A stretch of DNA of 39,575 nucleotides from Clostridia bacterium (GCA_017399535.1 JAFQBX010000003.1:1-39575), one strand, 5' to 3'; shown: positions 6,828 to 14,898, counted from the first letter of the stretch. Numbers and translations are program-made. The notes: generated by a model from the letters alone, not told the origin.

Positions 6828-7076
6828 TTACTCTTTTTTCTCAAGTTCGTTTATGCGTTCTTCTAAAGTTTTAACTCTCTTCTCAAGACCCATTACGACT
6901 TCGTTGATTACAAACACAAAGAACGACAAAACAAATGCAACACCCACCTCAATCAAAATGGTGTCTCCACTTTCAAATAGCTTCCAGCCTCCAAAAAAGA
7001 CAAATAAATATATCACAATAAGGCAAAGAAGAAATATTCCAACCCACCTTAAAAGTAACTTAATTTTATCTTTCAT
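6828..7076 (-). CDS. Small membrane protein with C-terminal coiled coil
   Basis: An 82-aa protein I cannot assign to a family. Residues about 5-30 form one hydrophobic helix (LLRWVGIFLLCLIVIYLFVFF) and about 43-62 a second (VGVAFVLSFFVFVINEVV). The C-terminal 18 residues are heptad-like (LEKRVKTLEERINELEKKE) and should form a coiled coil, so the protein probably oligomerises at the membrane. The start is well supported: GGGAGG lies 7 bases before the ATG and a TGCTATAAT extended -10 lies upstream (7132-7127). It is the only gene inside the inverted-repeat unit. Confidence 0.6.
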   Translation of the reverse strand: MKDKIKLLLRWVGIFLLCLIVIYLFVFFGGWKLFESGDTILIEVGVAFVLSFFVFVINEVVMGLEKRVKTLEERINELEKKE

Positions 7077-7126
7077 TAGTCTACCTCCCTGTAAATTCTT
7101 ATTTATCGGTTAGTTGTATTATAGCA

Positions 7127-7132
7127 CAACTT
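7127..7132 (-). promoter_or_regulatory. Extended -10 promoter of the small membrane gene
   Basis: On the minus strand TATAAT preceded by TGC. The -35 region is poor. The same TGCTATAAT arrangement occurs before several other genes in the window. Confidence 0.5.
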
Positions 7133-7155
7133 GACTAACAAAGAAAGAGAATATT

Positions 7156-7194
7156 AAAAACACCCACAGTTTTTAAAAAACTACGGGTGTTTTC
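7156..7194. terminator. Terminator after the decarboxylase gene
   Basis: On the minus strand AACACCC-x-(T)AGTTTTT pairs with AAAAACTGTGGGTGTT and is followed by TTTAATATT. It lies about 60 bp past the decarboxylase stop codon, inside the right end of the inverted-repeat unit. Confidence 0.7.
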
Positions 7195-7251
7195 GTATCT
7201 TGTTGAACTGTCCTTAAGTGTACGCTTCATACGATAAGCAGTTTTTTCAAT

Positions 7252-8592
7252 TTATTCCTTTACTACCGTCAGCTCGTTTATTCCGTAATAGTCAAAGGTC
7301 GAAACAACTTTTTCATCAATTTTTTCGCCGCAAAAGGCAATCGGCACGGCGGGTGGACAGCTTACCGACGGCTGTGCAAGCACGCGACCAAAGGCGTTGA
7401 CGGTAGCCACCCTTTCGCACGGAGACAGCATCGCGTCGCGTATCGACATTACCCTTTCGGGTCGGTGGACTGTCACTCGGTTAGTTGGGATTGCCGACAT
7501 TTTGGGCATCAATAAAAGCGCGTTTTCGAGACGGAAAAGCCCCTCCTCCCCAATCTCGTCGGTGAGCATAAAGACGATGAAATCAGGGTCGGCATATTCG
7601 CAAAAAACGCCTTTTTCGGATAATATTTTCGCGAAATCTGTACCTGTGTAGCCGTATTCCTTTGTAGCCAAGGTAATCTTTGTCGGCTCGTTTCCGTATA
7701 GAATGTAACCCGCTTCGACAAGGCGAGTTTTGAGCGAATTCACCCTTTTAGCGAGGGAGGAAAGTCGCTCGTTATAGCCGTCAGCAAGATAAGCGTTCAG
7801 TCGGTCGAGCGACTGCAAAACAAGATACGACGGACTGGTCGAGCCGAAAAGGGCAAGTGCATTTTTTGCCTCGCTGACGAAAATTTCGGGCGCGGTATTC
7901 GATATATGCAAATAGGCAGCACCCGTTAACGCAGGCAAGGTTTTATGCGCGGAGTCGCAGCAAATGTCGGCGCCGAGGTCGATTGGGTGCTGTGACGGGG
8001 TCAAAAAGCGGAGATATGCGCCGTGGGCGTTATCAACCGCGAGGAGAACTCGGTGCTTTTTGCACACCGCCGAAATCGCCTTTATATCAGCGATGTTGCC
8101 GAGATAATCGGGCGATGTAAGATAGATTGCAGTCGGCTTTTTTGGAGCGGTTTGGAGAAATTTATCGAGCTTTTTTGCTTCGAAAACGCAGGACAAATAT
8201 CCCTCTCTATCATCAAAATCAAGCCACTCGACGTCCAAATCAAGTAACGCGACGGCGGTTAAAAACACCTTATGAACATTCATCGCGGCGGCAATCAGTG
8301 GACGCTCTCCCCTTTCCCTCGCGTAAAGGGAAATGAGGTAAAGCATAGCGCGAATTGAATGTGAAGCACCCTCGGTAGAGTAATAGGTCGGGCAGCCGAA
8401 AAGCTCGCTTGAATTGTCTTCACTCTCTTTAATTATTCCACTCGCCTCGTACAAGCTGTCGGCTCCGTCAATTTCGGTTATGTCAAGCGGTTCGGCACCG
8501 ATAAAGGATACCCCTTTATGCCCCGGCATATGAAGGCGCAGAGCATCGCTTTCGGCATATTTTTTTACAAAATCGCAAATCGGCGTTTTCAT
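7252..8592 (-). CDS. PLP-dependent Orn/Lys/Arg decarboxylase family protein
   Basis: This fold-type I PLP enzyme (446 aa) belongs to the arginine/lysine/ornithine decarboxylase family. Members make agmatine, cadaverine or putrescine. The family start motif LHMPGHKG (20-27) is present. The aspartate that contacts the PLP ring nitrogen is in AVDNAHGAY (about 186-193), and the Schiff-base lysine is K217 in SAHKTLPALTG. The C-terminal domain is short, as in small clostridial forms. Substrate specificity cannot be read. The ATG overlaps the SCIFF maturase stop as TGATG and has no clear ribosome binding site, so its translation probably depends on the maturase. Why a polyamine-type enzyme should be tied to a RiPP maturase is unclear. 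Confidence 0.85.
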   Translation of the reverse strand: MKTPICDFVKKYAESDALRLHMPGHKGVSFIGAEPLDITEIDGADSLYEASGIIKESEDNSSELFGCPTYYSTEGASHSIRAMLYLISLYARERGERPLIAAAMNVHKVFLTAVALLDLDVEWLDFDDREGYLSCVFEAKKLDKFLQTAPKKPTAIYLTSPDYLGNIADIKAISAVCKKHRVLLAVDNAHGAYLRFLTPSQHPIDLGADICCDSAHKTLPALTGAAYLHISNTAPEIFVSEAKNALALFGSTSPSYLVLQSLDRLNAYLADGYNERLSSLAKRVNSLKTRLVEAGYILYGNEPTKITLATKEYGYTGTDFAKILSEKGVFCEYADPDFIVFMLTDEIGEEGLFRLENALLLMPKMSAIPTNRVTVHRPERVMSIRDAMLSPCERVATVNAFGRVLAQPSVSCPPAVPIAFCGEKIDEKVVSTFDYYGINELTVVKE

Positions 8593-9974
8593 CACTCGGT
8601 ACCGAGCGCCTTTGCAATCTCGACCATGATGGCGCATTCCATTCGCTTTTTAAACAGCTTACAGCCGTATTCGTAGACGCCGGTAACCGAGCCGGTTGAA
8701 TGGTAGGCATTCGCGGCACAACCGCCCGAGCAATAAAGTCGAGCCCAGCAATCCTTACATTCCTCGTGGGCGTAAACGTTGCAGGCGGCAAATTCGCCCT
8801 GAATTTCGGTGTTCGTGACCCCCGTCCAGACGTCGCCGAGACGGAATTTTTCATCTCCGACAAACTGGTGGCAGGGGTAAAGGTCACCCCAAGGAGTAAC
8901 CGCCATATATTCGGTACCCGAGCCACAGCCGGAAATACGCTTGTAAATACATGGGCCGCCGGTTAAATCAATCATATAGTGATAGAAGGTAAAGGGCTTT
9001 TCTTGCTTATTTCTTTCGAGCATAAGCTCTGCCAATTTTTCGTACTGGTCGAGTACGATGGGCAAATCCTCTTCGGTAAGCTCCGCAGGGTCACCGGGAG
9101 CGCAAACCACCGGCTCCATACTAAGCTCGTTAAAGCCCAAATCGAGCATTTGCTTTATATCGTTCAAAAAGTCGGGATTGCGGTGGGTAAAGGTGCCGCG
9201 CATATAATAATTCTTTCCACCACGTGCCTCTACAAGCTGCTGAAACTTTGGCACTATGCGGTCCCAGCTACCCTTTCCCGAATAGTCAACGCGGTAACGG
9301 TCGTGGATTTCCTTTCTTCCGTCCAAGCTGAGTACGACGTTGCTCATTTCCTTATTAGCAAAGTCGATTACGTCGTCGTCAATGAGCAGTCCGTTGGTTG
9401 TGAGGGTAAATCGGAAATTCTTATTATGCTCCTTTTCAATCTGACGCGCATAGGCGACAAGTTGCTTTACCACGTCGAAATTCATAAGCGGCTCTCCGCC
9501 AAAGAAATCTACCTCTAAATTGCGTCTGGTACCCGAATTTTTGATAAGATAATCGAATGCCTGTTTTCCGACCTCGAAGCTCATAACGGCTCTGTCGCCG
9601 TGATACTTTCCCTGACTTGCAAAGCAATAGGCGCAGTTAAGATTGCAGGTGTGCGCTACGTGAAGGCAGAGCGCCTTTACCACGCCGGCAGTTTTTTCCT
9701 TCAGCTTTCCTGCCATTGACGCAAAGGTGTCGGGTGCAAAAAGCTTTCCCTGCTCCTTTAATGAGCAGACCTGATCATAGCATTCCGAAATATCGTCGGT
9801 CGAAATATCGGCTCGGTCGGCATACTTTTCGGCTATTTTTGACAAGATATCGTCCTTGCTATTCGATTCAAAAAGGGAAATTATATCGTATGCAACCTCG
9901 TCAACAACGTGAATTGCCCCCGAGCATACGTCGATAACGATATTATATCCGCCTAAACGGTACTGATGAATCAT
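8592..9974 (-). CDS. scfB: SCIFF peptide radical SAM maturase
   Basis: This 460-aa radical SAM/SPASM enzyme installs a thioether cross-link in the SCIFF peptide encoded just upstream. The first 95 residues are a peptide-binding RRE-like domain. The radical SAM cluster motif is C110-x3-C114-x2-C117 (CNLNCAYC), followed by FFGGEPL (158-164) for S-adenosylmethionine binding. The SPASM region carries many cysteines for auxiliary iron-sulfur clusters: C342, C350, C368, C398, C406, C409, C415, C419 and C438. The motif CKDCWARLYCSGGC is typical of this family. AGAGGAG lies 7 bases before the ATG. A hairpin at 10015-10047 separates it from the peptide gene and probably lowers its expression relative to the peptide. 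Confidence 0.95.
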   Translation of the reverse strand: MIHQYRLGGYNIVIDVCSGAIHVVDEVAYDIISLFESNSKDDILSKIAEKYADRADISTDDISECYDQVCSLKEQGKLFAPDTFASMAGKLKEKTAGVVKALCLHVAHTCNLNCAYCFASQGKYHGDRAVMSFEVGKQAFDYLIKNSGTRRNLEVDFFGGEPLMNFDVVKQLVAYARQIEKEHNKNFRFTLTTNGLLIDDDVIDFANKEMSNVVLSLDGRKEIHDRYRVDYSGKGSWDRIVPKFQQLVEARGGKNYYMRGTFTHRNPDFLNDIKQMLDLGFNELSMEPVVCAPGDPAELTEEDLPIVLDQYEKLAELMLERNKQEKPFTFYHYMIDLTGGPCIYKRISGCGSGTEYMAVTPWGDLYPCHQFVGDEKFRLGDVWTGVTNTEIQGEFAACNVYAHEECKDCWARLYCSGGCAANAYHSTGSVTGVYEYGCKLFKKRMECAIMVEIAKALGTE

Positions 9975-10014
9975 TGATTATCTCCTCTTTTACCTCATTA
10001 AAACTCTATTACGA

Positions 10015-10047
10015 AAAAATGCCACCGATTTCGGCGGCATTTTTTAA
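10015..10047 (-). terminator. Attenuating hairpin between SCIFF peptide and maturase
   Basis: On the minus strand AAAAAATGCC(G)CCG pairs with CGG(T)GGCATTTTTT around a short AAAT loop and ends in a T-run. It lies 15 bp after the peptide stop codon and 41 bp before the maturase start. No second promoter is obvious, so partial read-through would give more peptide than enzyme mRNA. Confidence 0.75.
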
Positions 10048-10061
10048 TCCGTTTTTCGCAA

Positions 10062-10214
10062 TTACTTGCTTTCCTGAGTGTTTTCACACTGCTGATTTGC
10101 GATACCGCAGCTTGTTTTACAAGCAGACTGGCATGAAGTCTGGCATTCGCCGCAACCACCATTCTTAGCGCTTTCGCAAAGATTCTTTGTTTCGATAGTT
10201 TTGATATGTTCCAT
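10062..10214 (-). CDS. scfA: SCIFF ribosomal peptide precursor, 50 aa
   Basis: The sequence starts MEHIKTIETKNLCESAKNGG and continues CGECQTSCQSACKTSC, which is the 'six cysteines in forty-five residues' signature known across Clostridia. Cysteines fall at 13, 21, 24, 28, 32, 36 and 43. Six are the family core, and C13 is an extra one in the leader. The maturase links a core cysteine sulfur to a nearby residue, commonly a threonine. No exporter or protease is encoded beside it. The gene is short and easily missed. Its GGAGG lies about 11 bases from the ATG, and a promoter lies at 10247-10275. The SCIFF biological role is still not established. Confidence 0.95.
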   Translation of the reverse strand: MEHIKTIETKNLCESAKNGGCGECQTSCQSACKTSCGIANQQCENTQESK

Positions 10215-10246
10215 AATAAATGCAACCTCCATAAATCATTACTATT

Positions 10247-10275
10247 ATGCTACCACATTTTACATCCAAAGTCAA
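10247..10275 (-). promoter_or_regulatory. Promoter of the SCIFF operon
   Basis: On the minus strand: TTGACT (10275-10270), a 17-bp spacer and TAGCAT (10252-10247). It drives scfA and, past the hairpin, the maturase and decarboxylase. Confidence 0.55.
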
Positions 10276-10326
10276 TACACCTAAAAAACATTTAATCCCG
10301 TAAAATGAGTAAAATTTGCTGATTAT

Positions 10327-12738
10327 TTAGTTTTTTTGTGCCATTACGCTTTCGGCATAACGGACTGCCTCCATAGCGTCCTTTGCATATTTGTCGGCGC
10401 CGATTTTATTCGCGTATTCCTCGGTGAGAACTGCGCCGCCGACAACAATTTTGCAAAACGGAGCTTTTTCACGAAGCTGTAAAATGGTTTCTTCCATCGA
10501 CGAAACGGTGGTGGTCATTAGTGCGCTGAGTCCGACAAGATGGGCTTTGTTGCTTATTGCCGCCTCGACAACCGCTTCGGGCGGTACGTCCTTACCCAAG
10601 TCAATGACCGAGAATCCGTAGTTTTCTAGTATCAGTTTGACAATATTTTTTCCTATATCGTGGATATCTCCCTTTACCGTCGCGATGACGAAAACACCCT
10701 TTGACTCGGCGGAATTTCCGATTGACGCCATGGCGCATTTTATCCGCTCGAATGCCGACTGCGCTGCCTCGGCGCTCATAAGAAGCTGCGGCAGATAAAC
10801 CGTCTTTTTCTCGAATCCCTCGCCTACACGGTTAAGTGCAGGGATTATCTCGTTTTCGACTATTTTAAGCGGGTTTTCGCTTCTTAAAAGCTCGTCGGTC
10901 AGCTCGCGCGACCTTTCTCTGAACCCTTTTACAATCGCCTTTTCGAGTTCCGAGCGGTATTCCTCATTTGATGCCGCTTTTTCGGTCGGCGTGGAGGGTG
11001 TTGCTTGTATGGTAAAGCTATCCGCCGCCGAGATATAATCGGTGCAATTTGCGTCGATTCCGTGTAGGGCTCGATAAGCGTAATAGGTTTTCATCATGTC
11101 AGGCGAATAGGGATTCATAATTGCCGCTGAAAGCCCATTTTCGAGGGCAAGGGCAAAGAAAACTCCATTCACCGCGTCGCGATTCGGCAAACCGAATGAA
11201 ACATTCGATATGCCGAGCGAGGTGTGGCAACCTAAATCGCGATTTATTCTCGTGAGCGCGTTGAGCGTTTCGACGGCGGCGAAATTATCCGCGCTGACAG
11301 TCATCGCGAGGGTGTCGAAAATAATATCTTTTTTATCAATGCCATATTTTTCGGCTGTAATAAGTATCTTTTCGGCAATTCTTACTCTGCCGTCAGCCGT
11401 TGTTGGTATCCCGTTTTCGTCAAGGGTGAGGGCTACAACCAATCCGCCGTACTTTTTGACAAGCGGAAACACCGCCGCCATAACCTCGTCCTTGCCGTTA
11501 ACCGAATTTATCATCGGCTTTCCGTTATAAATGCGAAGGGCGGTTTCCATCGCGGATATATCAGAGGTGTCGATTTGAAGCGGAAGGTCGGTGACCGCTT
11601 GAAGCTCTGTGACCGCCGTTTTTAACATTTCCTTTTCGTCAATATCGGGTAAACCGACGTTGACGTCGAGGATATGCACACCCTTTTCCTGCTGATTTAC
11701 ACCTTCGTTGAGAATATAGTTTATATCCCTTTCGACAAGCGCCTGTTTAAAGCGTTTTTTGCCCGTAGGATTGATTCTTTCGCCGATAAGTATAGGTGAT
11801 GAACCGAATTTGACCGCGTGGGTATATGACGATACGGCGGTAATATTTTTCGGCTCGATGGGTATGGGGGTAAGCGCCGCTACCCTTTCGCACACCGCAC
11901 GGATATATTCGGGGGTTGTTCCGCAGCAACCGCCGACAACACGTACACCTACCTTTATCAGCTCGCAAACCTCGTCGGCAAATTCGTCGGCGGTGACGTC
12001 GAAAATCGTCCTGCCGTCAATCGATTTCGGCAATCCTGCATTTGGCATGAGCAAGGTCGGGACGGATGCGTTAGCGAGAATTTCCTTTACGATGGGTGTA
12101 AGCTGCTTAGGTCCGAGTGAACAGTTGGCTCCGACTACATCGACGCCCATTCCTTCGAGCAGGGTGACCATTGCGGCAGGGTCGGCTCCCGTCATAAGCT
12201 TGCCGTCGGCTCCGTAAACGTTCGAAACGATAATCGGCAGGTCGCTGTTTTCCTTTGCAGCCAAAACAGCCGCCTTTGTTTCGTAGCTGTCGTTCATGGT
12301 TTCGATTATTATCAGGTCGGCTCCGTATTTTACACCGAGCTTAACCGTTTTTGCAAAAAGTGAAACGGCATCCTCGAAATCGAGGTCGCCGAGCGGCTTT
12401 AAAAGTCGGCCGAGCGGTCCCATATCGAGGGCAACAAATTTTTCCTTATCGGAAACGGAAAGTTCCCTCGCCTTTTTTGCATTATAAAACGCGGCAGAGA
12501 CGATTTCGTCGAGCTCGTCATCCGAAAATTTTAGCCCGTTTGCGCCAAAGGTATTGGCGCTGACGACGTTACTTCCCGCGTCAAAATATTCTCTGTGAAT
12601 ATCGGTTATCACGTCGGCATGGGTCAAATTCCATCGCTCAGGAAGTTCGCCTACGGGTAATCCCTTTTCTTGCAAAAGGGTACCCATTCCGCCGTCGAGA
12701 CAGACGATATTATTATTCAAAAAATCAGAAAATTTCAT
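10327..12738 (-). CDS. metH: Cobalamin-dependent methionine synthase, short form
   Basis: This enzyme transfers a methyl group from methyltetrahydrofolate through cobalamin to homocysteine. Domains in order (803 aa): a homocysteine domain with zinc ligands C206 (GANCS), C271 and C272 (GGCCGTTP); a pterin-binding domain starting ILIGERINPTG (about 322); the B12 cap (about 590-670); and the B12 Rossmann domain with cobalt-ligand His in GDIHDIGKN (about 693). It stops after the B12 domain, so it lacks the C-terminal reactivation domain of the roughly 1,230-aa E. coli enzyme. That domain is encoded separately by the preceding gene. GGAGG lies 6 bases before the ATG at 12738; an in-frame upstream ATG at 12852 lies inside the neighbouring gene and is not used. 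Confidence 0.95.
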   Translation of the reverse strand: MKFSDFLNNNIVCLDGGMGTLLQEKGLPVGELPERWNLTHADVITDIHREYFDAGSNVVSANTFGANGLKFSDDELDEIVSAAFYNAKKARELSVSDKEKFVALDMGPLGRLLKPLGDLDFEDAVSLFAKTVKLGVKYGADLIIIETMNDSYETKAAVLAAKENSDLPIIVSNVYGADGKLMTGADPAAMVTLLEGMGVDVVGANCSLGPKQLTPIVKEILANASVPTLLMPNAGLPKSIDGRTIFDVTADEFADEVCELIKVGVRVVGGCCGTTPEYIRAVCERVAALTPIPIEPKNITAVSSYTHAVKFGSSPILIGERINPTGKKRFKQALVERDINYILNEGVNQQEKGVHILDVNVGLPDIDEKEMLKTAVTELQAVTDLPLQIDTSDISAMETALRIYNGKPMINSVNGKDEVMAAVFPLVKKYGGLVVALTLDENGIPTTADGRVRIAEKILITAEKYGIDKKDIIFDTLAMTVSADNFAAVETLNALTRINRDLGCHTSLGISNVSFGLPNRDAVNGVFFALALENGLSAAIMNPYSPDMMKTYYAYRALHGIDANCTDYISAADSFTIQATPSTPTEKAASNEEYRSELEKAIVKGFRERSRELTDELLRSENPLKIVENEIIPALNRVGEGFEKKTVYLPQLLMSAEAAQSAFERIKCAMASIGNSAESKGVFVIATVKGDIHDIGKNIVKLILENYGFSVIDLGKDVPPEAVVEAAISNKAHLVGLSALMTTTVSSMEETILQLREKAPFCKIVVGGAVLTEEYANKIGADKYAKDAMEAVRYAESVMAQKN

Positions 12739-12761
12739 TCTTTTCCTCCGATTGTCAGCCG

Positions 12762-13355
12762 TTAGTCGCAAAGCCCCAAAAATGCCGTTACCGACTTTGA
12801 CGGTGACATAAAAAAGCTGTCGTTTAATGTCACGCCGATATTCTTTTCGCACGAAAGCAGGGCAAAAATTTCGCTCTGTAATTCGAGCGGCAGGTCACCA
12901 TAACCGGCGCTGAAGCGCGGCTTTGTCCTTCTTCCTGTTTCGCGCGAAATTTGGTCACAAAAGCTGTCACAAACCGCCTCTACCCTTTCGCTGCCAATGG
13001 CTTGAAAAAGCACTGCCTTTGACGGCATAATACGCTCATATTTCGCAATCAGTCGGTCGAACATTGTGCCAACAGTTGCGCAGAAAACTATTACCTCGCT
13101 GCAACCCGAAAGATTCTTTGCAAGGTCGCTCGACTCCACCTTAAACACGCCGAAATCGCATATATTTCGGTCAAATTTCACCCCAAGCTTGCAGTAACAA
13201 ACGCGATAGGAAAGATGGTCTTCCGCTTCGGCAAGGCAGTCACAGAGCAGAGATGAAACCTCGTCGTTATTATCCTTGCACCCTGCGTAGCGGAGTATTT
13301 CCTTATCTGAAACGGGTGGACGGTCAAGACATTTTGTCAATACAGTACAGCTCAT
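12762..13355 (-). CDS. Methionine synthase reactivation-domain protein
   Basis: This 197-aa protein resembles the C-terminal S-adenosylmethionine-binding activation domain of MetH. In E. coli that domain re-methylates the cobalamin cofactor when it is oxidised to cob(II)alamin. The diagnostic motif is PRFSAGYGDLPLELQ (about 151-165), matching the RxSxGYxxxP cofactor-binding loop. It contains many cysteines. Its ATG overlaps the metF stop by 4 bp (ATGA), and metH starts 23 bp after its stop, so the three gene products are likely made together. The electron donor for reactivation is not encoded nearby. Confidence 0.8.
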   Translation of the reverse strand: MSCTVLTKCLDRPPVSDKEILRYAGCKDNNDEVSSLLCDCLAEAEDHLSYRVCYCKLGVKFDRNICDFGVFKVESSDLAKNLSGCSEVIVFCATVGTMFDRLIAKYERIMPSKAVLFQAIGSERVEAVCDSFCDQISRETGRRTKPRFSAGYGDLPLELQSEIFALLSCEKNIGVTLNDSFFMSPSKSVTAFLGLCD

Positions 13356-14230
13356 TTGCCCAAAATGTCCGAAAGATTGCTTTGAATTTTTGCGGCGATG
13401 TCGGGCTTGTTCATCGAATAAACATGGACGTTGGTGATATTATTGGCGTAAAGGTCGATTATCTGGTCGGTGGCATAGGCAATTCCTGCCTGCTTCATGG
13501 CGTCAGGGCTGCTACCGAATTTATCAACCAAGCTCTTAAACCTTTGGGGCATAAACGAGCCCGAAAGCTTGATTGCTCTCTCGACCTGATTTGCGTTTGT
13601 AATAGGCATTATTCCCGGAATTACGGGGACGGTTATGCCTGCCTCACGAATTTTGTAAAGGAAGTTATACAGCAGGTTATTGTCAAAAAACATCTGGGTG
13701 GTGAGAAAATCGCAACCTGCCTCAACCTTTTCTTTGAGCCGCTTTATGTCGTCCTTTTGGGTAGCGCTTTCGGGGTGAATTTCGGGATAGCAGGCACCGC
13801 CGATGCAAAAATCGGCATTTGCGCTTTTCAGCTCGTGAATGAGGTCGATGGCATACTTATAGTCCCAGCCGCTTCGGTCGGCGTCCACAAGCTCGGCGGG
13901 AATATCTCCCCTGAGTGCCATAACGTTGGTTATTCCTGCCGCCTTGATTTGTTCAATCTTTTCCCTTACGGTTTCCTTTGTCGACGAAACACAGGTCAAA
14001 TGAGCCAAGGTAGGTACGCCGTAGAGCTCCTTTATATTCTTTGCTATGTCGAGGGTATATTTACTCGTGCCGCCGCCTGCTCCGTATGTAACGCTCATAA
14101 ATGCGGGTTTGAGCTTTGCAATTTCTTCGGTCGCTTCCTTTACGCTTTCAAAGGCGGTTTCGGTCTTTGGCGGGAACACCTCGAAGGAGAGGGAAAGCTG
14201 CTGACTGTTAAGCAAATCAATTATCTTCAT
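13352..14230 (-). CDS. metF: 5,10-methylenetetrahydrofolate reductase
   Basis: This TIM-barrel flavoprotein reduces methylene-tetrahydrofolate to methyl-tetrahydrofolate, the methyl donor for MetH. The 292-aa length is normal. Family motifs are SFEVFPPKT (14-22) with the catalytic Glu, SVTYGAGGG (46-54), LAHLTCV (75-81), NVMALRGD (102-109), DFLTTQMFFDN and VPVIPGIMPI. It is first in the operon metF, reactivation protein, metH. The only ribosome binding site is a weak GGGG 9 bases from the ATG. A good promoter lies at 14268-14296. There is no space for a SAM riboswitch between that promoter and the start codon. Confidence 0.95.
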   Translation of the reverse strand: MKIIDLLNSQQLSLSFEVFPPKTETAFESVKEATEEIAKLKPAFMSVTYGAGGGTSKYTLDIAKNIKELYGVPTLAHLTCVSSTKETVREKIEQIKAAGITNVMALRGDIPAELVDADRSGWDYKYAIDLIHELKSANADFCIGGACYPEIHPESATQKDDIKRLKEKVEAGCDFLTTQMFFDNNLLYNFLYKIREAGITVPVIPGIMPITNANQVERAIKLSGSFMPQRFKSLVDKFGSSPDAMKQAGIAYATDQIIDLYANNITNVHVYSMNKPDIAAKIQSNLSDILGK

Positions 14231-14267
14231 CTAAAATACCCCATTCGGTCAATTTCTTTTTTTCAAT

Positions 14268-14296
14268 ATAATACACCCGTCGGCTCCATAAAGCAA
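14268..14296 (-). promoter_or_regulatory. Promoter of the metF-metH operon
   Basis: On the minus strand: TTGCTT (14296-14291), a 17-bp spacer and TATTAT (14273-14268). The leader is only about 30 nt, too short for a riboswitch. Confidence 0.6.
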
Positions 14297-14324
14297 CACG
14301 GTGTAAAAGTTTTTTTCACTAAAA

Positions 14325-14858
14325 TCAGTCGTCGATTACTGTCACAAGCTCATCAAAGGATTTTCTCTTTTTATTACGCAGCTTGTCGTCAGGATGGGCG
14401 TAGCCGACGGTAATAACCAGTCGTGCAGCTCCGTCAAGTTCGCAGATATCCATCACCTCTTTATTATCAAGCCAACCTAAAATGCAGGTCGAAAGTCCCT
14501 GAGCGGTTGCTTCGGCGGTGAGATATGCCGCCGCGATGCCGATGTCAATTGAGCGGTAATCGTTGTTTTTCAGCTTTGCGCCGATTGCGGCAGTTTTGAC
14601 ATACGGCTTTTCGGATATTACAATAATTACGGGAGCGTCAAGCGAAAACTTGTTCAGTCCCATTGAAACGGTCGCCTTTGCTACCGATTTCGCCTTTTTG
14701 CCAGTGAGTACGGTGAAATGATATGGCTGACCGTTACATGCCGATGGCGAAAGGATTGCCGCATCAAGTATTGCTCTGATTTTTTGTTCCTCGACGGGTC
14801 GGGTGCTGTCATAGTTTCGGCAGGATTGACGATTTGTCGCAATTTCGGTAAAATTCAT
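14325..14858 (-). CDS. Nitroreductase family flavoprotein
   Basis: A 177-aa FMN-dependent oxidoreductase of the nitroreductase fold, probably a cytoplasmic dimer. Visible family features are the N-terminal RQSCRNYDSTRPV (FMN phosphate site, about 10-22), the SPSACNGQPYHFTVL stretch (about 37-51), and the C-terminal CILGWLDNKEV and VITVGYAHPDD motifs. The natural substrate cannot be read from sequence; such enzymes reduce quinones, nitro compounds or flavins. GGAGG lies about 10 bases upstream. A promoter (TTGTGC/TATACT) lies at 14899-14927. It stands alone between the metF operon and the LytTR genes. Confidence 0.85.
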   Translation of the reverse strand: MNFTEIATNRQSCRNYDSTRPVEEQKIRAILDAAILSPSACNGQPYHFTVLTGKKAKSVAKATVSMGLNKFSLDAPVIIVISEKPYVKTAAIGAKLKNNDYRSIDIGIAAAYLTAEATAQGLSTCILGWLDNKEVMDICELDGAARLVITVGYAHPDDKLRNKKRKSFDELVTVIDD

Positions 14859-14898
14859 TTAAGGACGTCCTCCTTTTTTACAATAAAAACACATAATA

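Larger units (their letters stand above)
6638..7247. mobile_element. 610-bp unit bounded by 41-bp inverted repeats
   Basis: The left end (6638-6678) and the reverse complement of the right end (7207-7247) match at 34 of 41 positions. Both start with six A's and C-T-G-C, and both end G-G-A-C-A-G-T. Inside are a terminator at each end, a perfect 22-bp palindrome and one minus-strand gene of 82 codons. No transposase is present and I see no clear target duplication. It may be a non-autonomous element or a captured cassette. The unit fits exactly between the stop codons of the converging genes rsmE and the decarboxylase. Confidence 0.5.

Noticed and set aside
9998-10225. 75-codon minus-strand frame over the SCIFF region
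   Set aside because: It overlaps scfA in another frame. The scfA frame gives an exact SCIFF signature, while this one gives a random-looking basic peptide.
12739-12852. N-terminal extension of MetH
   Set aside because: The added 38 residues overlap the preceding gene and the spacer, and GGAGG is placed correctly for the ATG at 12738.
14231-14324. SAM riboswitch before metF
   Set aside because: The promoter leaves only about 30 nt of leader, too short for an S-box or related class, and no S-box motifs are present.
13253-14413. Long open frame (386 codons) on the plus strand
   Set aside because: It lies antisense to metF and the reactivation protein, which have clear family motifs. Its translation is Cys- and aromatic-rich with no recognisable domain and no ribosome binding site at its start.
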